From contig NZ_CP046565.1 in NCBI RefSeq assembly GCF_012769535.1, positions 2,804,501-2,868,500 on the forward strand: a DNA stretch of 64,000 nucleotides, given 5' to 3'. The stretch is from Methylococcus geothermalis. GTDB taxonomy: Bacteria > Pseudomonadota > Gammaproteobacteria > Methylococcales > Methylococcaceae. This document shows positions 1-7,421 of the stretch, piece by piece. A program made the position numbers and the translations under genes. How positions within the stretch are numbered: position 1 is the first letter of the stretch; every line of letters starts with the position of its first letter. The notes beneath the pieces were generated by a model. The model saw only the letters and a program-made list of their open reading frames with translations. It searched no databases and was not told the origin of the DNA.

Positions 1-63
1 TTCAAACACCAACCGGACAGCCCGCTCGCGAACCTCCGGTGAAAATCTCGATATCTTGTTCAT
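1..63 (-). CDS. IS3-family transposase OrfA, N-terminus only
   Basis: Reading leftward from an ATG at 61-63, the first 21 codons give MNKISRFSPEVRERAVRLVF followed by Glu. This is the characteristic start of the helix-turn-helix OrfA of IS3-family elements, the DNA-binding half of the split transposase. A GAGAGGA Shine-Dalgarno sequence lies just upstream (about 71-77). The gene runs off the left edge of the window, so intactness cannot be judged. The call rests on the recognised N-terminal sequence alone. Confidence 0.8.
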   Translation of the reverse strand, partial: MNKISRFSPEVRERAVRLVFE

Positions 64-90
64 GACTCCATCCTCTCAAGAAATAGAGTA

Positions 91-108
91 TCCGAAAAAC
101 CCGGTTCA
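91..108 (-). repeat. Probable terminal inverted repeat of the left-edge IS3 element
   Basis: Read on the minus strand this is TGAACCGGGTTTTTCGGA, beginning with the TG typical of IS3-family tips and lying about 30 bp upstream of the orfA start. The partner repeat is outside the window, so the assignment is by position and sequence style only. Confidence 0.5.
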
Positions 109-597
109 CTTACTCGCTGCTCGAAATATCTGGGCTAGGTGTTTTGCCGCACAAGGTACGGCAAAACACCTATAAGACCTAGGTGAGGGAGTCGTCATTC
201 ACTCACTCAGCGATTCGTCCGCTCGGGCTCGAAGAATCAAGCCATTGAAGGACAATCTTCTTGCGGCATAAATCGTGCTACATTGACATGCCGAGGCGAG
301 CCATTTTTTGGGCGCGTTACTTGATTCGGCATATCTTTGCATAAATTCTGAGTCCGAAAAGCGGTCGTCATCTGGGTGTTTCTTAAACTCAAGAGCGAGG
401 CCGAACACTCATGCGTCAGACGCATCCCCGGCTTTCCCGCTCGCCGTGTTTGGGATTCGACGCCTTATTCACTCGGACCAGAGCCCGATATGGAATAAGG
501 CACTCAGCACCCCCCCGCCCGGAAACATTAACGACGTGAGCCGTTTGAAAGAGGGGCGGGCCATTACTTCCAACTTATAATACAGGAGCATCTGTTC
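109..597. other. Gene-poor stretch, no convincing CDS
   Basis: About 490 bp between the IS3 end and the secreted protein at 598. Short open frames exist on both strands but none has a ribosome-binding site, domain or codon pattern I would trust. It contains the strong hairpin at 136-172 and presumably the promoter of the gene at 598. Confidence 0.5.
136..172. repeat. Perfect 14-bp inverted repeat (hairpin)
   Basis: TAGGTGTTTTGCCG at 136-149 is exactly repeated in inverse at 159-172, separated by the 9-nt loop CACAAGGTA. No T-run follows on either strand, so it is not a classical rho-independent terminator. It lies next to an IS3 end and could be a small repeat element, an mRNA hairpin or a recombination site. 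Confidence 0.75.
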
Positions 598-1379
598 ATG
601 TCGGGCACGACAATTTCCAAAAAGTTAAGCGCACTTGCAGTGGCTGGCATTTTACATGGCATCACAGCAAGCGTATGGGCTCACTCGCTGATCATCGTTC
701 CCAACGGCGAGATCGTCGAAGAGTGGGTAACCGCCAAGTACCGTATTCAACACGGCTGTGAGGAGCAACTCCGCGGTGCTAAGCCGCGCCCAATCATTGC
801 TCAAAGCTTTTTGTTGCCGACGGTCAATCCTGTCCTCAGTCGCGACGACGGTGGCCAGATTCAGGACACGGACGGAAATGGAATCGTCGATCTGAACGAT
901 GTCATCCAAGGCGGCTCATTGATAGGTCAGGTGACACCCTTGGTCGACAGTAGCGTATTCAAGAACCGAAGGCCAATAACTGATGCGTTGGGTAATGTGC
1001 TCGGCTTCAACTCGACCAATGGGAAAGTCCCTCCGGGCGGCCGTATTTACGCCGAAGTCCCCTTCGTCGTCACCCCAGTCTTTTTCGTCGAGGCGTCCTG
1101 TGCAACTCGTCTGGTGGTGCATCCTGTGGGCGCAGACATATGCAAGCTTGGGGTCACCCCCAACTCGGCGATGCGAACATTTGGATCGCCGAGCCCACCG
1201 CGAAGTTTCCTAATGCCGTACATGGCATCGGCGAAAATGAATTGCGGATCGAGTTCAAACGTGGTCCCAGTTCAGGGGTACTGCCTGCCGCCTGCGGCGA
1301 TGGTTACACCGTTCATGTCAACGCCTCCAAGGAAGACATAGACGCCAATCTCCCGATTCCTGGGAAATGGCCGAAATAA
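598..1379 (+). pseudogene. Secreted protein with His at predicted mature N-terminus, frameshifted
   Basis: The ATG at 598 follows an AGGAG at 584-588. Residues 1-28 form a signal peptide ending in VWA, so the predicted mature protein starts with His29. Residues 48-54 (YRIQHGC) resemble the core of YcnI/DUF1775-type copper-associated proteins, and residues 90-101 (DTDGNGIVDLND) form a dockerin/EF-hand-like calcium loop. The reading frame breaks near 1150-1166, around a CCCCC run: the original frame ends in nonsense at 1341, while the neighbouring frame continues plausibly with DANIWIAEPTAKFPN and ends at 1379. The repaired protein would be about 260 residues. Either the gene is decayed or there is a sequencing indel. 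The family assignment is tentative; export and frameshift are well supported. Confidence 0.6.
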
Positions 1380-1398
1380 CACACCGTAAGTTAAATCA

Positions 1399-1417
1399 CC
1401 CCCGGCAAAGCCGGGGG
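1399..1417. repeat. IS200 end hairpin (3' side of tnpA)
   Basis: 8-bp perfect GC stem with AAA loop. It probably doubles as transcription terminator for the flanking genes and is the right-end recognition hairpin of the element. Confidence 0.7.
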
Positions 1418-1475
1418 CTTATTGGGTGAGCGCCTCAAAGGCGCCTTAAAATCGGGAGCCGCCCAAGGCGGCTAC

Positions 1476-1907
1476 CTACAGCCCCGGCTTGATCAGGTCG
1501 TAACGCTCATCCTCCTGTTCCTGCCGGCGGATATATGCCCGAACCCTAGCTTCATCCAGTCCCACGGTAGAAACAAAGTAGCCCCTGGCCCAGAAATTCT
1601 CTCCGCTGAAATTCCTTTGACGACCGCCAAACTTTCGGGCAATTTGAATCGCGCTCTTACCCTTGATGTAACCCACCACGTTCGACACCGCGTACTTCGG
1701 CGGGATGCTGATGCACATGTGAACGTGGTCCGCCATCAGATGACCCTCCACGATCTTCGAATCCTTGTGCCCGGCAAGCTCATGGCACAGTTCGCCCAAA
1801 TGCCGCTTCAGCGCCCCAAAAAGCTGCTTCTTCCGCCTCTTGGGAATGAACACCACGTGATACTTACAATCCCATCGCGTGTGGGAAAGACTCTGGTACT
1901 CTTTCAT
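1476..1907 (-). CDS. tnpA: IS200-family HUH/Y1 transposase TnpA
   Basis: 143 residues, normal length for the family. It is a relaxase-like transposase that cuts and joins single-stranded DNA at the subterminal hairpins. The HUH metal motif is visible as DHVHMCISIPP around residues 60-70, and the conserved ARGYFVSTVG segment near residues 107-116 carries the catalytic tyrosine. The N-terminus (KYHVVFIPKRRKKQL) is also classical. The frame is intact, so the element may still be active. It lies between a decayed secreted-protein gene and the FAD oxidase gene. Confidence 0.92.
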   Translation of the reverse strand: MKEYQSLSHTRWDCKYHVVFIPKRRKKQLFGALKRHLGELCHELAGHKDSKIVEGHLMADHVHMCISIPPKYAVSNVVGYIKGKSAIQIARKFGGRQRNFSGENFWARGYFVSTVGLDEARVRAYIRRQEQEDERYDLIKPGL

Positions 1908-1970
1908 CGTGAACCTCTATCTCTTGGTCGAGATTTCAGGTTCACGGCGACCGCCGCATAGGTCAAACCC

Positions 1971-2003
1971 CGTGAGCCCCCCGGCAGAGCCGGGGGACTC
2001 ACG
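1971..2003. repeat. IS200 end hairpin (5' side of tnpA)
   Basis: Imperfect stem CGTGAG-C-CCCCCGGC / GCCGGGGG-A-CTCACG with AGA loop. It is matched by the hairpin at 1399-1417 on the other side of tnpA. Confidence 0.7.
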
Positions 2004-2286
2004 GGCGATGCCCCCGCCGAAGCCTTAGGCCCGGATGTTTTGTAGGAGTCCGCGGCTTCATCATGGGTGGAGACAAAACATAAGGGAACCGACGCGGCGT
2101 CGAGTGGGAGCCGAGTCGGAACCAGAACGGCGCCGGTCGCCGAAGGCAAAGTCCTCGCCATAATTTGCTCCCGAGGGTGACCGGGATGTTCCCACGGGTT
2201 TCGCGAAAAACGGCGACGTTCCGGAAATTGGTCATTCCAGGAGCCCATTACTTTCCGCATGAGGGCGGCGCAGGTTCCAAAAACTG

Positions 2287-3849
2287 CTACAGGGGGTAAT
2301 GACTTAGCAAGTTGTACGGGTCATATTTAGCTGCCAGCCTATGCAATAGGCTCAATTTGTTGCGGAATGCCATCTCGAGTTCATGCTTTGTTTCAGGAGT
2401 ATCTTTTTTTATCTCAACGCTATACACCCCAACTATCGCGGCATTGATCCGGTGCATAATGTTTTTAACCCAAGCAGTTGTTTTCTCCACCTCATCAGGC
2501 AATGAGTGCGCATAATAAAATCCAGTCACGACAACATTCCAGTCAGCATCTCTTCCGGAAAAAACAGAGCCATTCTTGATTCGGCGCACCTCGCCACCCA
2601 TATGCTGAAAATCAATCCGGCAAAACTGATTCGGAGCTGTGCGTATTGCGTTCAACAACACCTCCCCCATCCTCTTAACTACTCGATTCTTAACCAAGTA
2701 GCTCTTCACGACCGGAATCATTTCACCGCCGAGCTCTCCGGAATCACGCAGAGGCACATCGAATGGCGGCATTTGAGCATAATCCACGACATGCGCCTCC
2801 TCAAGCCAAGAGAGTTTTGCGTCTCCTGTCATATTTTTCTGCGCCGAGCTTAATTCAGCCAAAGCGTTTTCATTGCTACCTTGGTGAACCAAATAGCCAT
2901 AAAATACAGGATTCATATGCTTAACGCTATCAGACCCTAAGACAAAAGAAGCCGACACGCTATCCTGCAATTTATCCGCATTTTCCATCCAGCCATTTAA
3001 CATGCCTGTATCCGCGGTCAAACGTGATACGGTCACTTTGGTGCCAGGCACGGTGTCCAGATAAACTTCAGAGACGATACCAAACCTGGGTGCCGCCCCG
3101 CGAACCGCATTCCAGAGATATTGCCGAGCGCAGTTGGCATCAAGGAGAAAATTATCGCCGCAGGCAGTAACAAAATTTACCTGAGAAATATGATCACAAG
3201 TCAAACCTTCGCTACGCGACAAATGCCCTATTCCGCCTCGCATGACGAGTCCCAAACCAGGCATTGGCGACACGCCAACAGGAATATGGCGTCCGTGATT
3301 TTTCAAAATAGCAACGATGTCCCCGACCTTTGCTCCGCCACACGCCTTTACAATAGTACACCCATCCCTATCCAAAACCTCTACTTTATTATAGAAAACA
3401 TTAAGCGCTAGACAGATCATGTCCGTTTGAACGGACAATGAACTAAGACCGCCGCCGCAAACAGTGAACTTCAACTTGTCATGGACAGCAATCTCGACGA
3501 AGCGCATGATATCTTCATGCTTTTTTGGACAGACTATTGCGCTAGGCTTTTTTTGGCCGGCCTCTCTCGAAAACAGCCCCTCTAGAAACGACCCGTATCT
3601 CTCATCCCCAGGAAAATAAATATCGACATCCTTCAACAAGGACAGGCTATTGGCTACGGTGTTACCGGGAGATTTATCGGTACGGCCCGATTGCCTGGCG
3701 ACAGCTTCACTTCCTGCCAGATAGACTCCAGCCGTTGCCGCCGCCCCCATAACAAGAAAATTACGGCGAGACATCGCACAAAATTCATCTGCGCTAATAT
3801 CCAACGAAGACTCGGCCGCTCCTGATTTTTTCGTGCAATCTGTTTTCAT
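2287..3849 (-). CDS. Tat-exported FAD-dependent oxidase (PCMH / berberine-bridge type)
   Basis: Start chosen at the ATG ending at 3849 because GGAGAGG precedes it; a TTG ten codons earlier has no such signal. Residues 27-32 (SRRNFL) followed by a hydrophobic Ala/Gly-rich stretch form a twin-arginine signal, so the enzyme is predicted to fold with FAD before export. The FAD_binding_4 pattern follows: TVCGGGLSSLS, then KACGGAKVGDIVAIL, then a Gly-rich segment GLVMRGGIGHLSRSEG. The C-terminus YDPYNLLSHYPL matches the usual end of berberine-bridge-type oxidases. Substrate unknown. The coding sequence is clearly more AT-rich than the surroundings, suggesting acquisition. Its Tat signal resembles that of the neighbouring deaminase. 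Confidence 0.85.
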   Translation of the reverse strand: MKTDCTKKSGAAESSLDISADEFCAMSRRNFLVMGAAATAGVYLAGSEAVARQSGRTDKSPGNTVANSLSLLKDVDIYFPGDERYGSFLEGLFSREAGQKKPSAIVCPKKHEDIMRFVEIAVHDKLKFTVCGGGLSSLSVQTDMICLALNVFYNKVEVLDRDGCTIVKACGGAKVGDIVAILKNHGRHIPVGVSPMPGLGLVMRGGIGHLSRSEGLTCDHISQVNFVTACGDNFLLDANCARQYLWNAVRGAAPRFGIVSEVYLDTVPGTKVTVSRLTADTGMLNGWMENADKLQDSVSASFVLGSDSVKHMNPVFYGYLVHQGSNENALAELSSAQKNMTGDAKLSWLEEAHVVDYAQMPPFDVPLRDSGELGGEMIPVVKSYLVKNRVVKRMGEVLLNAIRTAPNQFCRIDFQHMGGEVRRIKNGSVFSGRDADWNVVVTGFYYAHSLPDEVEKTTAWVKNIMHRINAAIVGVYSVEIKKDTPETKHELEMAFRNKLSLLHRLAAKYDPYNLLSHYPL

Positions 3850-4230
3850 AGTAACCACGAGCCTCTCCGGGTTGAACAACTAGTCAAGCACCACAACGCC
3901 TAGGGCACTTCGAATAACCAATACTTGGCTGGGTAAAGCGCGCGCACCAATGATCGCTGAGCGGTAAACCCTGCCGTCTTTTGGAACCTGTCTTGAAAAA
4001 GTTCACAGGCATTTGGCACAGGTCCGGCACAGACAAGCAAGAGAGAAATGAAGAGACGTGCCAGTGTGCCTTTGGATGCGTTGGTCTTCGGCTCAGGCAT
4101 CTGACGCTCCACGCGATGATGCGGAGAAAGGTGTCGTAGGCGCCAAGCCCCGTTGGGCGCGCGCATGCCCGGGAACCGCGGCGGGGGTATAGGCTCTCGC
4201 CGTGGCTCCCGGATTGAGTTGGGCAAGCGA
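3850..4230. other. Intergenic region between two Tat enzymes; weak small ORF
   Basis: The only candidate is a 66-codon leftward frame 4100..3900 beginning MPEPKTNASKG with a hydrophobic stretch LARLFISLLLVCAG and a weak GGAG upstream. I cannot assign it and give it low credence. Otherwise the stretch presumably carries the promoter of the FAD oxidase. Confidence 0.3.
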
Positions 4231-4893
4231 TCAGTAACGTGCGCCGTCGGGCACTTTTCGGAATTCCGCCCAGACCTTTTGTCCTTCGTCCCTCAGGATC
4301 TGTTGCGGTTTCAGTTTGCGCTGGGAGTACGGCTTTGCCATGTCCTTGTGGAGCACCAGATCATCGAACAAATCGTCGTAGTCCGCCCAACTGGCAGCGT
4401 AAAAGACCTTGCTGATGCGTGCCCAATAGGCGGTGGCGTAGCACATGGGGCACAGCTCGCAGCTCGAATAAAGCACTGCGCCAGTGAGATCATGGCTGTC
4501 GATTTTGCGGCAAGCTTGCCGAATAGCGTTCACTTCCGCATGGGCGGAAGGGTCCTTGTCCTTCATGACGCTGTTGCCCGTGGCGGACAGGATTTGGCCG
4601 TCCTTGACGATAACGGCGCCGAAAGGGCCACCTGTCTTGTCGACGACTCCAGCTTGCCGCATGAGACGGATGGCCTCTCGCATATATTCGCGATCTTTAT
4701 CCGTCACGGGTTCAGCTGCTTTGCCGCCGGCAGGGGATTTGGCAAGCGCGTCGCCGGCTCCAAAATAGAGGCCTGCGCCGGCCGCTGCGCCAGCAAGCAG
4801 GAAATTACGGCGGGACACCGCGTAAATCCGGGTGGTATCGGCATCCAATGCTTGCTCTGAATGTTCAGGCTTGTTTTCTTGTTCTGCGCTCAT
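4231..4893 (-). CDS. Tat-exported nucleobase deaminase (CMP/dCMP-guanine deaminase fold)
   Basis: The ATG at 4893 is preceded by AGGAG; upstream in-frame codons are not needed. 220 residues. Residues 28-33 (SRRNFL) plus the hydrophobic GAAAGAGLYFGAGDALA form a Tat signal. The zinc-dependent deaminase core has HAE at 118-120 (zinc His and general-acid/base Glu) and CELCPMC at 145-151 (two zinc cysteines). GGPFGAVIV at 88-96 and the general pattern fit the guanine deaminase/tRNA-adenosine deaminase branch. These enzymes are normally cytoplasmic, so an exported member is unusual. Together with the Tat amidohydrolase at 7422 it suggests extracytoplasmic purine or related heterocycle deamination. 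Substrate is inferred only. Confidence 0.85.
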   Translation of the reverse strand: MSAEQENKPEHSEQALDADTTRIYAVSRRNFLLAGAAAGAGLYFGAGDALAKSPAGGKAAEPVTDKDREYMREAIRLMRQAGVVDKTGGPFGAVIVKDGQILSATGNSVMKDKDPSAHAEVNAIRQACRKIDSHDLTGAVLYSSCELCPMCYATAYWARISKVFYAASWADYDDLFDDLVLHKDMAKPYSQRKLKPQQILRDEGQKVWAEFRKVPDGARY

Positions 4894-5239
4894 TTCGGAG
4901 TCTCCTAATGGACTTGGTATGGTTGTTGTCGCAATAACAAAACGCTCCCCTTGGAATGGTACGCCCCGAGAAGAAAAAGGGTGACGTGCCGTTCGAAGCT
5001 TGTACTGCAAATGCGCTGTCCTTGGCGCTCGGAGTCCGACGATCAACTTCGGGCGTAACGGGTAACCTTTAATTTACCGATCTCGCTGCTAAGGCTCCCA
5101 AGGTGCACGCACTAATGTCCATTTAGACTGAACCTGATAGCTCGTCCCGGTAGGCCCATGCAGCACCGTCCCGCTGCATCGTACCATGAAATTCTCGTAA
5201 TACTCGGCGACCCCAAATGCAGCAGCACGCAATCCTCTG
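4894..5239. other. Intergenic region upstream of the exported deaminase
   Basis: About 345 bp holding the probable promoter of the leftward deaminase gene, then sequence abutting the IS1380 end. I see no gene I can support. Confidence 0.5.
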
Positions 5240-5591
5240 CCTGAATCCGTGTTCCCCAACCCTCACAACAACCCTGAAGGCCTGATTGCATGATTTTTCA
5301 GCAATCGGCCCCGGCTTTTGCCTTGGACCACTCCGATCCGGGGAAGCATCGATAGGGGGTTTTAAGCAAATCGGCCTCTCTTTCGCCCGAAATCGGCTCA
5401 TTTTCCGTGCTCCGTGCAGGGCAGACCCTTCCGACGGGTCGGAAGAGGTGTTCACCACGGGAGTTCGTCCGCCAGTGGGTCTCATCCCGAAGCCGCCGCT
5501 CGCCGCAAGCGCTCTTGCAGCGCCACGAACACGTTCACATGCGCGGCTACGCTGCGCCCGAAGTCCAGCACGAGGCGGCGGGCATGGGCCA

Positions 5592-5623
5592 CGAACCCTG
5601 TCCTGAGCCAGTCGAAGGGTTCG
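5592..5623. repeat. Small palindromic repeat inside IS1380 transposase
   Basis: It begins CGAACCCT and ends AGGGTTCG, an 8-bp perfect inverted repeat around GTCCTGAGCCAGTCGA. This is the style of short interspersed palindromes (TTCGACTGGCTCAGGACAGGGTT type) common in environmental proteobacteria. Its insertion after IMYRAA shifts the transposase reading frame. Confidence 0.7.
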
Positions 5624-5971
5624 CTGCCCGGTACATGATCTCCTGCAGCACCGTCTCGGATAGCGCCGACGTTTGGCCGGGTGTAGAGGCGGCGCGATCC
5701 TCGCCGGTGAGCCCCAACTGCCCCAGCAAGCGCAGGCCGTTGTAGGCGAAGGCCGCCCGATGCAGGACGACATCATTGGTGTCGAATTGGCCCGAAGGCA
5801 GCCGCTCCATATCCAGATCGGTCTTCAACTCGGAGTGGAACGGCTCATGCACGCCGTGGTGCTTGTAGAGGTCAATGACCTCTTGCGGCGTGGCATCAAG
5901 GCTCGTCCACCAGCCCTGCAATTCGATGTCGGGGACCAACAGATGCTGGCCGTTCTTGTGTTCGGCTGCGC

Positions 5972-6022
5972 CGAATCCTTCGCTTCGCTCAGGACCGCCA
6001 CGACGTGGCGTCCTGCGCCCTT
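5972..6022. repeat. Second palindromic repeat inside IS1380 transposase
   Basis: The block CGAATCCTTCGCTTCGCTCAG followed by AGGACCGCCACGACGTGGCGTCCT (a near-perfect dyad, given here in part) is translated in frame as an Arg/Gly-rich peptide with PERSEGFG between the conserved IDQPEG and NGQHLLVPDIELQGW segments, where family members have no such insert (from memory). Confidence 0.6.
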
Positions 6023-7150
6023 CGGGCTGGTCGATGGTGCGTTCGGTGACTTGAACGATCAGCCGGAAGCGGCGCGTCTTTTTGGCCCAGGCGCGCTCGA
6101 CCTCGACAGACAAGAGGGCGATGCGCTTGCCGGGACGCGTCTCTTCAAAGGCGCCCGCTGCTTCTGCCTGGGCCACCCAAGCGGCCTTGTCCTGGCGGCG
6201 CGGGTTCCACTTGCAGAGGAAGTCAAAGGAGCGGCCCAGCAGGGCCAGTCGATCCCGTTCCTCGACCTTGGCAAAGAGCAGGCGGGCGCTGTCGAAACCG
6301 CTGTCCTCGCGCAGCAGGACGGGTTGATCGGCCTGGACCAGGCGCTCGATCCGGGGAAAGAGCCGCTCGTAGAAGTACTCCGTTTCGCTCGCCGAGTGTT
6401 GCGACCCCGGTCGCCATTCCAGACCGATGGCCCAGCCCTCGTTGCCAAGGTACGCTGCAATCGGGGTATAGCCGTCAAAGCCCAGGTCAGTGCGCGTGAC
6501 CGCTTCCTTCTTCGTCCCGCTGTTGTCCAGGGCGACGGTGTCGATGTCGACGCAGACATCGCCTCGGTGGGCGGTGATGGGGGCTTCGGTCCGTTCCAGC
6601 AGGCGCAGGGACAGCTCGTCGACCCGCTCCCGGATCGCCTCCGCCTTGGCATCGAGCCGCTTACCGTTCCAGACACTACTCGGGACATTGGACAGACCCA
6701 GGGCCTCCTTGAAGAATCGATCCGTCCGGAATGGCTCGATGGCTTCGAAGTCACTCTTCCCCAGACTCAAAAGCCCCCACCATGCTCTTGACGATGCTTG
6801 ATGTGCGCATGCCTTGCGATACGGGAATCTTCCCGTCGATCACCGCTTCCACCTGCGCCGCTTGACAACATTGGCCAATCAGGGCCAGCCCTGCATACGA
6901 GGTCAATTGCAGCTTGCTCGAGTGCTTGACTTCAAAGTGCGGCATGGTCGTTTGGGTGAGGTTGAATTGCGCTCAATTATCTCATTAAATCAATGTGTTG
7001 GATTGTTATTTCGGGATCATGAACACGGATTCAGGTAGACCCATACCAGCTCGGCCTTCTGAGCTGGGTATTCTCATCAACTACGCGATTGGCCAGCGCG
7101 TGCGGAGCATCGCACTGAGCTGGTATCTTCCCGAAACGTACTAAGCGGGG

Positions 7151-7306
7151 TTCGCCAAATACGCTCATCGCTATCTTGCCGAGGTTCAATACCGTTTCAA
7201 TCGTCGCCTCGATTTAACCTCAATCCTCAGGCGTCTGCTCGTCGCCGCTGTGGCCCCGCCACCCAGACCGGAGCGCGATCTGCAGGACGCTGAACTTTTT
7301 GTCTGA
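7151..7306 (+). pseudogene. IS1595-family transposase C-terminal remnant
   Basis: The frame reads FAKYAHRYLAEVQYRFNRR then LDLTSILRRLL and ends at TGA 7304-7306. The YxFNRR segment is the conserved C-terminal signature of IS1595 (ISXO2-like) transposases. No start and no catalytic part remain. It is the first sequence right of the IS1380 end, so older mobile DNA was already present here. Confidence 0.7.
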
Positions 7307-7421
7307 ACCTCAATATTTTTCCGGTATACTATCCGCCTGGATACGAAAAGGCTGTTCGGGCTTTATCAGTGCATCCGGGAGCTTCCTGTTTGATCGAACA
7401 CAGAAGAAAAGGGAGATGTGG

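Larger units (their letters stand above)
1393..2003 (-). mobile_element. IS200/IS605-family element (tnpA only)
   Basis: A single TnpA gene is flanked by two subterminal GC hairpins of nearly identical sequence: 1399-1406/1410-1417 (CCCCCGGC, AAA loop, GCCGGGGG) and 1978-1985/1989-1996 (same stem, AGA loop). The right one extends with CGTGAG/CTCACG at 1971-1976/1998-2003. Subterminal hairpins instead of terminal inverted repeats are the hallmark of this single-strand transposing family. There is no tnpB. Outer limits are approximate. Confidence 0.75.
5482..6945 (-). pseudogene. IS1380-family transposase, broken in three places
   Basis: The N-terminus is read from 6945 (MPHFEVKHSSKLQLTSYAG...). 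At 6774-6778 a run of five G (minus strand) throws the frame: with four G it would read VKSMVGLLSLGKSDFEA without interruption. The main body continues from 6770 with the DDE-type transposase core (VCVDIDTVALDNSG, LLREDSGFDSARLLF). A palindromic sequence inserted at about 5969-6029 is translated in frame. A second at 5592-5623 shifts the frame again, and the natural C-terminus (VLDFGRSVAAHVNVFVALQE) is found in a third frame ending at the stop 5482-5484. Non-functional as it stands. Confidence 0.85.
5240..7035 (-). mobile_element. IS1380-family insertion sequence, degenerate
   Basis: The 15-bp terminal inverted repeats are exact: CCTGAATCCGTGTTC at 5240-5254 and its reverse complement at 7021-7035, giving a 1796-bp element of typical IS1380 size. 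I see no matching short target duplication (flanks TCTG and TAGA). The transposase gene inside is broken by a frameshift and by two palindromic insertions. Confidence 0.8.

Noticed and set aside
308-580. 90-codon rightward frame in the left intergenic region
   Set aside because: No ribosome-binding site, no recognisable composition or domain; likely chance.
576-581. TATAAT as -10 promoter box of the gene at 598
   Set aside because: It lies only three bases before the AGGAG ribosome-binding site, which would place the transcript start on or inside that site.
6751-6790. Programmed frameshift in the IS1380 transposase
   Set aside because: IS1380 elements encode a single continuous transposase, there is no slippery AAAAAA-type site with a stimulator, and the gene has further lesions downstream.
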